This document shows, one piece after another, positions 20,637 to 29,375 of a stretch of 64,000 nucleotides of DNA. The notes beneath the pieces are model-generated. The model was not told where the DNA came from, ran no database searches, and worked only from the letters and a program-made list of their open reading frames with translations. Positions within the stretch are counted from its first letter, which is position 1. Each line of letters starts with the position of its first letter. This DNA is from Alkalibacterium sp. (GTDB lineage Bacteria > Bacillota > Bacilli > Lactobacillales > Carnobacteriaceae_A): contig RECC01000060.1 of the NCBI GenBank assembly GCA_007692455.1, positions 37,416 to 101,415 of the forward strand, read 5' to 3'. The translations under genes were made by a program, and so were the position numbers.

Positions 20637-20787
20637 AATTAAGCATATATTCCTGCTCAGTGATGTTCAGATTAAGTGCACCACAGATCACGTGTATACT
20701 TTTTTCATGCAAGAAATAGCTAATAATGGTACAATAAGGGCAGAAACAGTAAGCGCTCTATACATAATTCAGAAAAGAGGGAAAATG

Positions 20788-22515
20788 ATGAATTGGAAAG
20801 AAACTTATGAAACGTGGCTAAAAAGTGAAAAACTGGATGCAGAACTGAAGAAGGAACTGGAAGAACACAAGGCAGACGAAGCTGTTCTAGAAGATGCATT
20901 TTATACGTCACTTGAATTTGGGACAGCAGGGATGCGTGGAATCATTGGAGCAGGAACGAATCGAATGAACGCCTACACTGTGAGACAGGCAACTGAAGGG
21001 CTAGCTTTATACTTAGAAAGTAAAGGCAGTGAATTTGCTGAACGGGGAGTGGCTATTGCATACGATTCTCGTCACAAGTCTCCGGAATTTGCAGTTGAGG
21101 CTGCAAAGACACTAGCTGCTCATGGCATCAAAGCTTTTGTCTTCGAAGAGCTGCGGGCAACGCCTGAACTTTCTTTTGCAGTCAGACATTTTAAAGCGGC
21201 AGCAGGTATAATGATTACCGCCAGCCATAACCCCCCTGAGTATAACGGGTATAAAGTTTACGGGGATGATGGTGCACAGCTTCCACCTGCAGAGGCAGAC
21301 GAATTAACTGAATACGTAAGAAGTGTTACAGATTTATTGTCAATCGCCACGGTTTCAGAAGACGAGGCGAAAGAAAAAGATCTGCTTAAGATTGTTGGTA
21401 AAGAAGTAGACCGCGTCTATCTTGACTACCTAAAAACGGTTACCATAGATCAGGATCTAATAGACCGTCAAGGCAGAAACTTGAAAATTATTTTTACGCC
21501 CCTTCATGGAACTGGGAAAATGATTGGAATGAAAGCTTTAAAACAGGCTGGTTTCAAAAATGTTTCTTTAGTTGAGCAGCAGGCAGAACCTGACCCGGAT
21601 TTTTCAACTGTCAAATCACCGAATCCTGAAGATCCGAAAGCGTTCGAAATGGCTATGAAACAGGCAGAAAAAGAAAATGCGGATATTCTTATTGCAACTG
21701 ACCCCGATGCAGACCGTCTTGGGATGGCAGTGAAGACCACAGAAGGCCACTATGAAGTATTATCCGGTAATCAGATTGCCAGTCTCTTGGTGGATTACAT
21801 TCTCAATGCGCACACAAAACTGGGCACGTTGCCGCAGGGCAGCATCATCCTTAAGTCAATTGTATCCAGTGAACTCCCAGCGGTTATAGCAGATAAGTAT
21901 GGCGTGCAGTCAATGGATGTACTGACTGGGTTCAAGTTTATCGCCCAAAAAATCAAGGAATTCGAAGAAACGCACGAGCATACGTTTATGTTCGGCTTTG
22001 AAGAAAGCTACGGCTATCTGATTCAGCCATTTGTCAGAGATAAAGACGCCATTCAGGCACTTGTGATGGTTGCAGAAATGGCAGCATTCCATAAGGAAGA
22101 AGAAAACAGCTGCTTTGATGCCTTGCATGATTTATATCATCAGCATGGTCATTACAGAGAGAAGACCATCTCCATTACCATGGAAGGGATGGAAGGTACT
22201 AAAAAAATCCAGTCACTAATGGAGGCTATGAGAAAAGAGTCGCCTAAGGAATTTGGAGGCATCAAAGTCTGTAAAGCAGAAGATTTCAGAGAACAGGTTA
22301 GAACAGTTAAATCTGTCGAAGAACCAATCAACTTGCCTAAAGCGAATGTGTTGAAATATACATTGGCTGATTCAAGTTGGATCGCAGCGCGTCCTTCCGG
22401 AACTGAACCGAAAATTAAATTCTATATGTCAGCAATGGATGATTCCGGTGTTGTTGTAGAAGAGAAATTGGAAGCTTTTGAAGCAGATATTCAGTCAATT
22501 ATAGACAACCACTAA
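20788..22515 (+). CDS. pgcA: Alpha-phosphoglucomutase, PgcA-type
   Basis: The enzyme interconverts glucose-6-phosphate and glucose-1-phosphate, linking glycolysis to UDP-glucose made by GalU. I place the start at ATG 20788 (MNWKETYE..., as in Bacillus PgcA); AAGAGGG lies six bases upstream, while an open frame reaching back to 20692 has no ribosome site. The 575-residue product has the phosphoserine loop TASHNPPEYNGYK (Ser146), the metal loop DPDADRLG, the sugar-binding GFEESYGY and the phosphate-binding RPSGTEPK motifs. A TGG-TACAAT -10 at 20727-20735 is the likely promoter. Confidence 0.96.
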   Translation: MNWKETYETWLKSEKLDAELKKELEEHKADEAVLEDAFYTSLEFGTAGMRGIIGAGTNRMNAYTVRQATEGLALYLESKGSEFAERGVAIAYDSRHKSPEFAVEAAKTLAAHGIKAFVFEELRATPELSFAVRHFKAAAGIMITASHNPPEYNGYKVYGDDGAQLPPAEADELTEYVRSVTDLLSIATVSEDEAKEKDLLKIVGKEVDRVYLDYLKTVTIDQDLIDRQGRNLKIIFTPLHGTGKMIGMKALKQAGFKNVSLVEQQAEPDPDFSTVKSPNPEDPKAFEMAMKQAEKENADILIATDPDADRLGMAVKTTEGHYEVLSGNQIASLLVDYILNAHTKLGTLPQGSIILKSIVSSELPAVIADKYGVQSMDVLTGFKFIAQKIKEFEETHEHTFMFGFEESYGYLIQPFVRDKDAIQALVMVAEMAAFHKEEENSCFDALHDLYHQHGHYREKTISITMEGMEGTKKIQSLMEAMRKESPKEFGGIKVCKAEDFREQVRTVKSVEEPINLPKANVLKYTLADSSWIAARPSGTEPKIKFYMSAMDDSGVVVEEKLEAFEADIQSIIDNH

Positions 22516-22541
22516 GTATCGATCATCAGGAGGGTACTATT

Positions 22542-22739
22542 TTGGAAAAAAATGTCGGCAATAGTGATAAATGGCTACGACTAATAATGGCAGCATTAAT
22601 TTTCCCACTGCTTTTTGTTATTAAAGGCCCTGTAAAATGGGCTGGCTTAGTGTCCGTTCCATTACTAGGGACTGCATTAATGGGCAGATGTGGATTATAT
22701 GCCGCTCTAGGTATCAATACCTGTAAGCTTGAAAATTAA
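22542..22739 (+). CDS. Small DUF2892 (YgaP-type) inner-membrane protein
   Basis: A 65-residue protein from a TTG start preceded by AGGAGGG (22528-22534). It contains the DUF2892 pattern: NVGNSDKWLRL, a first hydrophobic helix, then WAGLVSVPLLGTALMGRCGLYAALGI. One Cys lies in GRCGLY and another in NTCKLEN, as in most family members. DUF2892 domains are often fused to or adjacent to rhodaneses; here it stands alone. The function is unknown. Confidence 0.85.
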   Translation: MEKNVGNSDKWLRLIMAALIFPLLFVIKGPVKWAGLVSVPLLGTALMGRCGLYAALGINTCKLEN

Positions 22740-22746
22740 TCGGGAG

Positions 22747-22778
22747 AAGCTGTACAGCAATCGCTGTGCAGCTTTTTT
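22747..22778 (+). terminator. Rho-independent terminator
   Basis: Stem AAGCTGTACAGC / GCTGTGCAGCTT (one T-G pair), four-base loop AATC, T6 tail. Confidence 0.92.
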
Positions 22779-22811
22779 ATATGAACAGGATATGACTCTT
22801 TTAAAGTTGAG

Positions 22812-22840
22812 TGTACATGACACGCCAGGGATGTTATAAT
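22812..22840 (+). promoter_or_regulatory. Promoter of rapZ-yvcK-whiA
   Basis: Extended -10 TGT-TATAAT (22832-22840) with a weak -35 TGTACA 17 bases upstream. Confidence 0.65.
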
Positions 22841-22897
22841 AATAAGAAGTCAGTAAACGATTATGAAAACGCTATTGACATTAAGGGAGTGGAGCCA

Positions 22898-23785
22898 ATG
22901 AATGAGAATTTAGAACTGGTTATTATCACGGGAATGAGTGGAGCCGGTAAGACGGTTGCCATGCAGAGTTTTGAAGATATGGGATATTACTGCATTGATA
23001 ATATGCCACCGAACCTCCTGCCTACATTTTGGAAATTAGTGAGAGAATCCGGACAGTTCAGTAAAATTGCACTGGTAATGGATTTACGCATGAAAGATTT
23101 CTTTGAGGAAATCAATGCGGCTATTACGACAATGGATAACACTCCTCATATTACAACACGAATTGTCTTTCTTGATGCGACTAACGAAGAACTGGTAACA
23201 CGCTATAAGGAAACGAGACGGGCGCATCCGTTGGCAAAAAATGAACGAACAATCGAAGGAATAAAAAAAGAAAGAGAACTGCTGCAGGACATTAGACGAA
23301 AAGCGCAGCTGGTTATCGACACGTCTAAATTGACTCCCAGAGAGTTGAGAGAACAATTAATTCAAAAATTTAAAACAAAAGAAAAAGAAATGTTTCGAGT
23401 GGAAATGGTATCCTTTGGATTTAAATACGGCATTCCAATTGATGCAGATATCGTAATGGATGTTAGATTTTTGCCAAATCCACACTACATTCCGGAACTA
23501 AAACCACAGACTGGTCTTGATGAGGAAGTATACGAATACGTCATGAGGCAGACGGAAACAGAGCAGTTCTACAGAAAATTTACAGATCTTCTAGATACTA
23601 CTCTACCTGGCTATAAAAAAGAAGGAAAAAGTAATCTGACGATAGCTATAGGCTGCACTGGAGGGAAGCATCGTTCTGTTGCTCTGGTCGAACGTATCGG
23701 AAAGAAAATCAAAGCCGATGGCTATCCGGTCAATATATCTCATCGAGATAAAGATAAAGTAAAGGAGTCCGTTGTGCGATCATGA
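22898..23785 (+). CDS. rapZ: RNase adapter/nucleotide-binding protein RapZ (YvcJ)
   Basis: A 295-residue P-loop ATPase/GTPase of the RapZ/YvcJ family. In enterobacteria RapZ guides RNase E to a small RNA that controls amino-sugar synthesis; in Bacillus YvcJ binds nucleotides and affects competence, so the role in this organism is not certain. Walker A GMSGAGKT is at 12-19 and the C-terminal domain has GCTGGKHRSVALVERI. I place the start at ATG 22898, which has an AAGGGAG/GGAG site; an open frame back to 22811 overlaps the promoter. It overlaps yvcK by ATGA. Confidence 0.95.
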   Translation: MNENLELVIITGMSGAGKTVAMQSFEDMGYYCIDNMPPNLLPTFWKLVRESGQFSKIALVMDLRMKDFFEEINAAITTMDNTPHITTRIVFLDATNEELVTRYKETRRAHPLAKNERTIEGIKKERELLQDIRRKAQLVIDTSKLTPRELREQLIQKFKTKEKEMFRVEMVSFGFKYGIPIDADIVMDVRFLPNPHYIPELKPQTGLDEEVYEYVMRQTETEQFYRKFTDLLDTTLPGYKKEGKSNLTIAIGCTGGKHRSVALVERIGKKIKADGYPVNISHRDKDKVKESVVRS

Positions 23786-24798
23786 AGCAGATAATAACGA
23801 ACAAAAGAAGGCCTAAAATAGTCGTTATCGGCGGAGGAACGGGCTTGCCTGTCATTTTAAAAAGTTTAAAAGAAAAAGACGCCGACGTCACAGCCATAGT
23901 AACAGTGGCTGATGACGGCGGCAGTAGTGGAGAATTGAGAAAAAGTTTTAACGCTGTACCACCTGGAGACTTGAGAAATGTACTCATTGCGCTGTCGGAT
24001 ATTCCAGAATTACAGAAAGAAATTTTTCAGTACCGCTTTAAAATGTGTGACTCCTCTTTATCCGGTCATACAATCGGCAATCTCATTATCCAGGCCACAG
24101 CGGATATGAGAGGAAATATTTACGACGCCATTCAGTTGCTTGCAACTATGATGCACGTGAAAGGACACGTCTATCCAGCAGCAGAGGAACCACTGGTTCT
24201 TCATGCACGGTATATGGATGGAACAACGCAAGCAGGCGAATCACTCATACCGAAAAGTGGAAAAATGATTGATTATGTGGCCGTATCATGTGTTGAAGGC
24301 CGAAAACCAGTACATGCCAGCCGGAAAGTTATTTCGTCCATTATGGACGCAGATATGGTGGTGCTCGGACCCGGCAGCTTATTTACAAGCATCTTGCCAA
24401 ATATTATGATACCGGATATTGGTAAAGCCCTACTCGACACAGAAGCGAAAGTGGTGTATATCTCTAATATCATGACTCAACTGGGCGAAACGGAAGGTCT
24501 TTCCGACGCTGATCACGTTCGTGTTCTTCATAAGCACTTAGGTAAGAGATTCATTGATATTGCATTGACTAATAATGGTGTCGTACCGTCCGATTATATT
24601 TCTCAGGAATCCGGTAACGAATACTTACTGCAAGTGGAACACGATTTCAAGGGGTTACAAGAAGAAGTACCGTTAATCATTTCTGATGATTTTCTTAAGT
24701 TGTTGCCTCGCGGTGTATATCATGATGGTGAAAAAGCAGCAGAGGAAATATTCAGAACAGCATTCAACAGTCAGCGTAAAATAAATAATTATTTGTAA
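23782..24798 (+). CDS. yvcK: Gluconeogenesis factor YvcK/CofD-like
   Basis: YvcK belongs to the CofD-like fold and is needed in Bacillus for growth on gluconeogenic carbon sources and for correct PBP1 placement and cell shape; it binds UDP-sugars. The 338-residue protein has GGGTGLPVILKSLK (about 17-30), VTVADDGGSSGELR and VPPGDLRN, all typical. The start overlaps the rapZ stop by four bases. Order rapZ-yvcK-whiA is conserved in Firmicutes and Actinobacteria. Confidence 0.96.
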   Translation: MKQIITNKRRPKIVVIGGGTGLPVILKSLKEKDADVTAIVTVADDGGSSGELRKSFNAVPPGDLRNVLIALSDIPELQKEIFQYRFKMCDSSLSGHTIGNLIIQATADMRGNIYDAIQLLATMMHVKGHVYPAAEEPLVLHARYMDGTTQAGESLIPKSGKMIDYVAVSCVEGRKPVHASRKVISSIMDADMVVLGPGSLFTSILPNIMIPDIGKALLDTEAKVVYISNIMTQLGETEGLSDADHVRVLHKHLGKRFIDIALTNNGVVPSDYISQESGNEYLLQVEHDFKGLQEEVPLIISDDFLKLLPRGVYHDGEKAAEEIFRTAFNSQRKINNYL

Positions 24799-24829
24799 AC
24801 GATGAGCAGATAAACAGGGAAGTGATAAA

Positions 24830-25768
24830 ATGTCGTTTGCGTTTGAAGTGAAAAAAGAATTGACCTTGCTTGAAGTCCATCCGGAACATGCCAAGGCAGA
24901 ATTGGCCGCATTGATTCGAATGAATGGGACGTTAAGCATAGTGGATCATACCTTCGTATTAAATGTTCAGACAGAAAATGCAGCCATCGCAAGAAGAATA
25001 TATTCCTTAATCAAGGATAATTTTGATGTGGAATCCGAGCTTCTTGTCCGAAAAAAAATGAAACTGAAAAAAAATAATGTCTATATTGTCCGATTAAAAA
25101 GCGGTACAGAAACGATTCTCAAAGAACTGGGGATAATGGACGGCATGCTTTACAGTGGTCATATTCCACAAGAGATACTGAATAATAAGCAAAAAGCAAA
25201 ATCCTATCTCAGAGGGGCTTTTCTAGCGAGCGGGTCAGTCAACAGTCCCGATACCAGTCGTTATCATCTGGAAATTTATTCAAATTATGAAGAGCATAAC
25301 GAAGATATCTGTCATATGATGCAGTTGTTTGATTTGAATGCCCGAATGCATGAAAGAAGAAATGGGTATATTGTCTATCTCAAAGAATCAGAAAAAATAG
25401 CTGATTTTCTATCTCTTATCGGTGCTACCGGTAGCATGTTCCGTTTTGAAGATGTCCGGATTGTCAGAGATATGCGCAATTCAGTTAATCGACTGGTAAA
25501 CTGTGAGAATGCCAACATGAACAAGACAATTGATGCTGCAACTAAACAGATAGAGAGCATCGAACTGATTGCCCGAACAAAAGGACTGGATACACTTCCT
25601 GAAAAATTAAGAGAAATTGCCAAGCTCAGATTAGATCATCCGGATATCAGCTTGAAGGAATTAGGCGAACTTGTTCCAAATGGAGGGGTTTCAAAATCAG
25701 GGGTTAATCATCGACTCAGGAAAATTAATAAAATCGCTGAAGAAATAGCGCAGTCACGTGCTGTTTAA
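24830..25768 (+). CDS. whiA: DNA-binding protein WhiA
   Basis: WhiA has a degenerate LAGLIDADG homing-endonuclease fold joined to a C-terminal helix-turn-helix. It is a sporulation regulator in Streptomyces; in Bacillus it influences cell division and chromosome segregation. The 312 residues show the N-terminal fold ([35 protein letters not shown]) and the C-terminal DNA-binding part ([20 protein letters not shown]). It ends the rapZ operon at a terminator. Confidence 0.96.
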   Translation: MSFAFEVKKELTLLEVHPEHAKAELAALIRMNGTLSIVDHTFVLNVQTENAAIARRIYSLIKDNFDVESELLVRKKMKLKKNNVYIVRLKSGTETILKELGIMDGMLYSGHIPQEILNNKQKAKSYLRGAFLASGSVNSPDTSRYHLEIYSNYEEHNEDICHMMQLFDLNARMHERRNGYIVYLKESEKIADFLSLIGATGSMFRFEDVRIVRDMRNSVNRLVNCENANMNKTIDAATKQIESIELIARTKGLDTLPEKLREIAKLRLDHPDISLKELGELVPNGGVSKSGVNHRLRKINKIAEEIAQSRAV

Positions 25769-25807
25769 AACTGTTATCTCTAGATTACTGGAGATAGCAG
25801 TTTTTTC
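25767..25807 (+). terminator. Rho-independent terminator after whiA
   Basis: Stem AAAACTGTTATCTC / GAGATAGCAGTTTT (one wobble pair), ten-base loop, T6 tail. Confidence 0.92.
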
Positions 25808-26268
25808 ACGTTTCAAGAAGTCGAGTTTTCATTTTAAACGACGGGTTTTCACGAGTAAGATAACACTTTTTCTGGATATGTCATTGTTTATATTCTCACT
25901 CCGCAATCTAAATGAGAATACAGGGGCTAATGTATAAACATTTTGTTTAAAAGGATGCAATATAATTATAATCATTACATTTATACAGCAGTCAAATCCT
26001 GGAAGTAGCGCTTTGACATGTGTTTTTTTCACAAAAAAACTATAAATCGAAATGAAAAAGAGAATGATAATCATTATCATTTGTGATATTTCTGTACATA
26101 ATTCCGGCTAAAAGCCTTTAAAATCTTTACTTTTGTATAATATTTCGTTATTCTTATTGTAGAGATTGTAACAGCTATAATTTAAATATATTTGTGAAAT
26201 TATTATTATGTTCTTCTTGTTGTTGCATAATCAGGGTTAGCTTTCATAGAATTTGAGGAGGTAAGGGA
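25808..26268. other. Regulatory region upstream of the first rnfC
   Basis: About 460 bases with no credible gene. It holds an inverted repeat TATTCTCA...TGAGAATA (25891-25920), a lone TTGACA (26013-26018), a TATAAA (26041-26046), a perfect Fur box (26063-26081) and a perfect TATAAT at 26136-26141 and again at 26176-26181. The rnfC start has GAGGAGG upstream. I cannot decide which -10 is used. Confidence 0.6.
26063..26081. promoter_or_regulatory. Fur box (perfect 19-bp palindrome)
   Basis: AATGATAATCATTATCATT is perfectly palindromic around C26072 and contains the full 7-1-7 Fur box TGATAAT-N-ATTATCA. It lies about 190 bases before the first rnfC and is the only strong operator-like site there. 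Fur (or a Fur paralogue) regulation of rnfC-rnfD is inferred from this. Confidence 0.85.
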
Positions 26269-27582
26269 ATGCGTTTCAAAACAGTACAAAAAGCTGTATT
26301 TCCTAAACATAACAAATCTCGTACGCATAACAAAGCCATCGAGAGAGTTGATGCACCATCAATAATGGTTTATCCAATGTCCATGCACTTAGGGGCGCCG
26401 GCGAAGCCAGTGGTTGCAGTAGGAGATAAGGTTAAAGTAGGTACACTAATCGGTGAAGGTCAAGGATTTATATCAGCACATATCTTGTCCTCAGTTAGTG
26501 GAGAAGTTGTTTCGATTGAAGAGAGAGATGTTTTAAGTGGCGTCTACACCTGTGTGATTGTAAAAAATGATGGAGAGTATATCGAAGAACCTCCATTTCC
26601 TGAAGCAGGTGACAATGTAGCTCCTGACATGGTTCCAGAATTGATTAAACGCGCGGGAATAACAGGTATGGGTGGAGCAACCTTCCCGACCAACGTTAAA
26701 ATGATTCCGCCGAAAGATAAGAAAATCGATACAATTATTTTAAATGGTGCAGAATGCGAACCGTATTCAACTTCTGATTTGCGCACAATGATCGAATATG
26801 CCGATGAAATTATTGAAGGTGTACGAGTTATTGATGAAGGCTTTAATGTTGATAAGATTTATATCGGTATAGAAGATAATGCTAAAGAAGCTGGAGAAGC
26901 GCTGAAAAAAGCTGCAGAAGGCTACGACAAAGTTGAGGTTAAAGTATTAGAAGCGAAATATCCTCAAGGGTCTGAAAAACAGCTGATTGAAAACTGTACT
27001 GGAAGACAAGTGCCTTCAGGTGGGCTTCCTTCAGATATTGGCTGTATTGTATCCAATGTTGGAACATTCCAGATGATTTACCGCGCTGTTCGTTTGGGCA
27101 AACCAATGGTTGAGCGTGTCACAACTATATCTGGAACGCCAATTGCTGATCCGAAGAACTTGCTTGTGAGACTGGGCACACCTATCGATGATTTAATTGA
27201 TGTATGCGGTGGTTTCCAGGAAGTTCCTCGAAAAGTGCTTCACGGTGGACCGATGATGGGTAAAACGATTAAAGACGGAGCTATTCCGATTTCAAAAGGA
27301 ACCACTCATATTACATTTATGACGGCTGAAGAAGTAGATGAAGAAGAGCGTATCGATTGTATTCGCTGTTCAGAATGTCTGAATGTTTGTCCTGTAAGTC
27401 TGCAGCCTATTTTAATCAGCAACGCTTACGAGCGAGGCGATATTGAGAAGGCTGAAGAACTAGGAGCAATGGACTGTATTGAATGTGGGAACTGTTCATT
27501 TATCTGCCCATCCAAAATTCCATTACTTGATAATATTAGAAAATCTAAAGCTGCAATCAAGCAGAATGCAAAGGCGGTGTAA
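26269..27582 (+). CDS. RnfC-like NADH/flavin/iron-sulfur subunit (copy 1)
   Basis: RnfC is the cytoplasmic subunit of the Rnf ferredoxin:NAD+ oxidoreductase that binds NADH and FMN and carries two 4Fe-4S clusters. The 437-residue protein has the nucleotide-binding region GITGMGGATFPTNVK (about 136-150), the ILNGAECEPY motif, and two complete CxxCxxCxxxCP motifs beginning at Cys364 and Cys403. The N-terminus (KAVFPKHNKSRT) is less canonical than in copy 2. It is followed after three bases by an rnfD-like gene and then a terminator, so rnfG, rnfE, rnfA and rnfB are not in this operon. A perfect Fur box lies upstream. A reduced Rnf-like module is a better description than a full Rnf complex. Confidence 0.88.
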   Translation: MRFKTVQKAVFPKHNKSRTHNKAIERVDAPSIMVYPMSMHLGAPAKPVVAVGDKVKVGTLIGEGQGFISAHILSSVSGEVVSIEERDVLSGVYTCVIVKNDGEYIEEPPFPEAGDNVAPDMVPELIKRAGITGMGGATFPTNVKMIPPKDKKIDTIILNGAECEPYSTSDLRTMIEYADEIIEGVRVIDEGFNVDKIYIGIEDNAKEAGEALKKAAEGYDKVEVKVLEAKYPQGSEKQLIENCTGRQVPSGGLPSDIGCIVSNVGTFQMIYRAVRLGKPMVERVTTISGTPIADPKNLLVRLGTPIDDLIDVCGGFQEVPRKVLHGGPMMGKTIKDGAIPISKGTTHITFMTAEEVDEEERIDCIRCSECLNVCPVSLQPILISNAYERGDIEKAEELGAMDCIECGNCSFICPSKIPLLDNIRKSKAAIKQNAKAV

Positions 27583-27585
27583 AGT

Positions 27586-28686
27586 ATGACAACAGATAAG
27601 AAAAAAACCACCTTAGCTGATTATGATTTGGTCCTTGATAATTCACCACACGTGTTTGAGAAATGGTCTTCACAGTGGATTATGCTTCAAGTTATTATTG
27701 CCATGCTTTTCCCTTTGGCAGCCGGAACCTATTTCTTCGGTTTTCAGACACTTTATCTGACAGTCCTGGCAGTTGTGACCTGTGTCATCAGTGAATATTT
27801 GTATGAAAAAATTGTTCGTAAGAGAGTAACCATTACAGATTTATCCGCAGTCGTAACAGGTATGCTGGTGGGTCTGAGTATGCCGAACGGTGTACAATGG
27901 TTCAGCGTTGTACTGGTGAGTTTATTTGCTATCATAGTGGTTAAAATGATTCCAGGAGGCATTGGTAAAAACAGATTCAACCCAGCTGTGGGAGGACGTG
28001 TTGTTTACTTGATGGCACCATGGATAGTCAATACATTTGTTCAGGGTGAAGATTTAATCACAACAGCCAGTCATGCAGAAGCGATTACTGGTGCCACTCC
28101 TTGGGATTTAGTATCTGAAGCAACACCTCTGTACTATATCGCAAGTGGAGCTCAGGAAGTACCTGAAGGAGCACAAACACTGTTCAATATGTTCCTTGGT
28201 GATCAAGGAGCATGGGGCGGCTCACTCGGTGAAACAAGTGCACTGGCTTTACTAGTTGCAATGGCCTTCTTAATTTTCCGTCGAATTATCAATCCTAAGC
28301 AACCGGCACTGTTTATTGGTACTGTAGCTGCTATCATGCTAGTGTATTCAGGATTCGACTTTGAATTCATGATGTATCACCTGTTCAGTGGCGCACTCAT
28401 GCTGGCTGCAACCTTTATGGTGACTGATTACGCATCCGGTGGTCTGACTCCACATGGTCGAACTATATTTGCCATAGGAGCCGGTATTTTAACGGCGGTA
28501 TTCAGAATCGGATGGTTTGCCCCAGAAGGAGTCGGTATTTCGATTCTAATCATGAATGCCATTATTCCGTTTGTGGATAAGATTGCTATGCCTAAAATTT
28601 ATGGACATAAAAAACGTCCAAAAGTGCATGCTGATTACGATTTGACAGAACCTTTAGCAAAAAGAGATGTTCTTACAGAAAGCTAA
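27586..28686 (+). CDS. RnfD-like membrane flavoprotein (copy 1)
   Basis: RnfD/NqrB-type membrane protein of 366 residues with about nine hydrophobic helices. In the family a Thr in a D-x-x-[ST]-x-A-T-P-L motif carries FMN attached by ApbE. Here D174-LVSEATPL gives Thr180 as acceptor, and a second look-alike, ITGATP with Thr171, sits nine residues earlier, so the motif is doubled. GKNRFNPAVGGRV matches the conserved membrane region (family: RNxFNPA). It begins three bases after rnfC copy 1 and is followed by a terminator. It could pass electrons from RnfC-bound NADH to flavin on the outer side of the membrane (inference). Confidence 0.85.
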   Translation: MTTDKKKTTLADYDLVLDNSPHVFEKWSSQWIMLQVIIAMLFPLAAGTYFFGFQTLYLTVLAVVTCVISEYLYEKIVRKRVTITDLSAVVTGMLVGLSMPNGVQWFSVVLVSLFAIIVVKMIPGGIGKNRFNPAVGGRVVYLMAPWIVNTFVQGEDLITTASHAEAITGATPWDLVSEATPLYYIASGAQEVPEGAQTLFNMFLGDQGAWGGSLGETSALALLVAMAFLIFRRIINPKQPALFIGTVAAIMLVYSGFDFEFMMYHLFSGALMLAATFMVTDYASGGLTPHGRTIFAIGAGILTAVFRIGWFAPEGVGISILIMNAIIPFVDKIAMPKIYGHKKRPKVHADYDLTEPLAKRDVLTES

Positions 28687-28693
28687 TTAAACG

Positions 28694-28725
28694 AAACGGC
28701 TGAAATTATTTCAGCCGTTTTTTTT
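28694..28725 (+). terminator. Rho-independent terminator after rnfCD copy 1
   Basis: Stem AAACGGCTGAAA / TTTCAGCCGTTT with loop TTA and a T tail. Confidence 0.93.
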
Positions 28726-28901
28726 GTGTATGAAAAAGGCTAGAAACAATTGAGTGCTCTTGAGAACAAGGGTAATTTATAGTGAGTCATCTGTCCGTTT
28801 AAAACTAGTAACAGAATAGTTCTATAAAGAGTGTGAATCTTTATCTTTCTAATAGAATTAAGGTATACTTAATATAGATTCAGTTGAAAGGTGGGAGACA
28901 C

Positions 28902-29333
28902 TTGACTAATATGTTAAAAGGGATGAGTGCATTACTATTTTCAGGCGTAATCCTGTCGGCTTGTGGAACATCAAAAGAAGCTTCTCCATTTGAAGAGGTG
29001 AATACATTGGATGGGGTAAATATACACTTAGATCAGGATACTTATGCTCAAGAAGGTGATAATTTTATGCTGACTGTAAGCAATGAATCTGATGAAGAAA
29101 TCTCTTATGGAATAGCTTTCACTGTAGAAGTCGAAGATGACGGTGATTGGTATATTGTAGAGCCGGAGGAAGAGATGGCCTTTATTTTAATAGCTCATAT
29201 GCTTGGCCCGGGTGAAGAAGCAGAAGAAGAGTTGAATATGGAGTATTACGAACCATTTGATGAAGGCACCTACCGTGTTGTCAGACAAATGGAAGGTGAA
29301 GTTCTGACTGCAGAATTTACAATTGAACAATAA
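28902..29333 (+). CDS. Lipoprotein with Ig-like domain
   Basis: A 143-residue protein with a signal peptide and lipobox LSAC (Cys about 20), so it should be anchored outside the membrane after Lgt action. The mature part is acidic and resembles bacterial Ig-like domains of the kind with NESDEEISYG, WYIVEP, LGPGEEAEEEL and GTYRVVRQMEGE. The TTG start at 28902 follows AGGTGGGAG by four bases; ATG 28911 is an alternative. It lies between two rnfCD pairs, but its function is unknown and a role in electron transfer is only a guess: it has no cysteine pairs or flavin motif. Confidence 0.8.
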   Translation: MTNMLKGMSALLFSGVILSACGTSKEASPFEEVNTLDGVNIHLDQDTYAQEGDNFMLTVSNESDEEISYGIAFTVEVEDDGDWYIVEPEEEMAFILIAHMLGPGEEAEEELNMEYYEPFDEGTYRVVRQMEGEVLTAEFTIEQ

Positions 29334-29338
29334 TTAAA

Positions 29339-29370
29339 GACACACACTTCATAAGGGAGTGTGTGTCTTT
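29339..29370. terminator. Terminator between convergent genes
   Basis: Stem GACACACACT / AGTGTGTGTC with a nine-base loop and TTT; it separates the lipoprotein gene from the convergent MgtC-type gene. Confidence 0.8.
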
Positions 29371-29375
29371 CGAGG

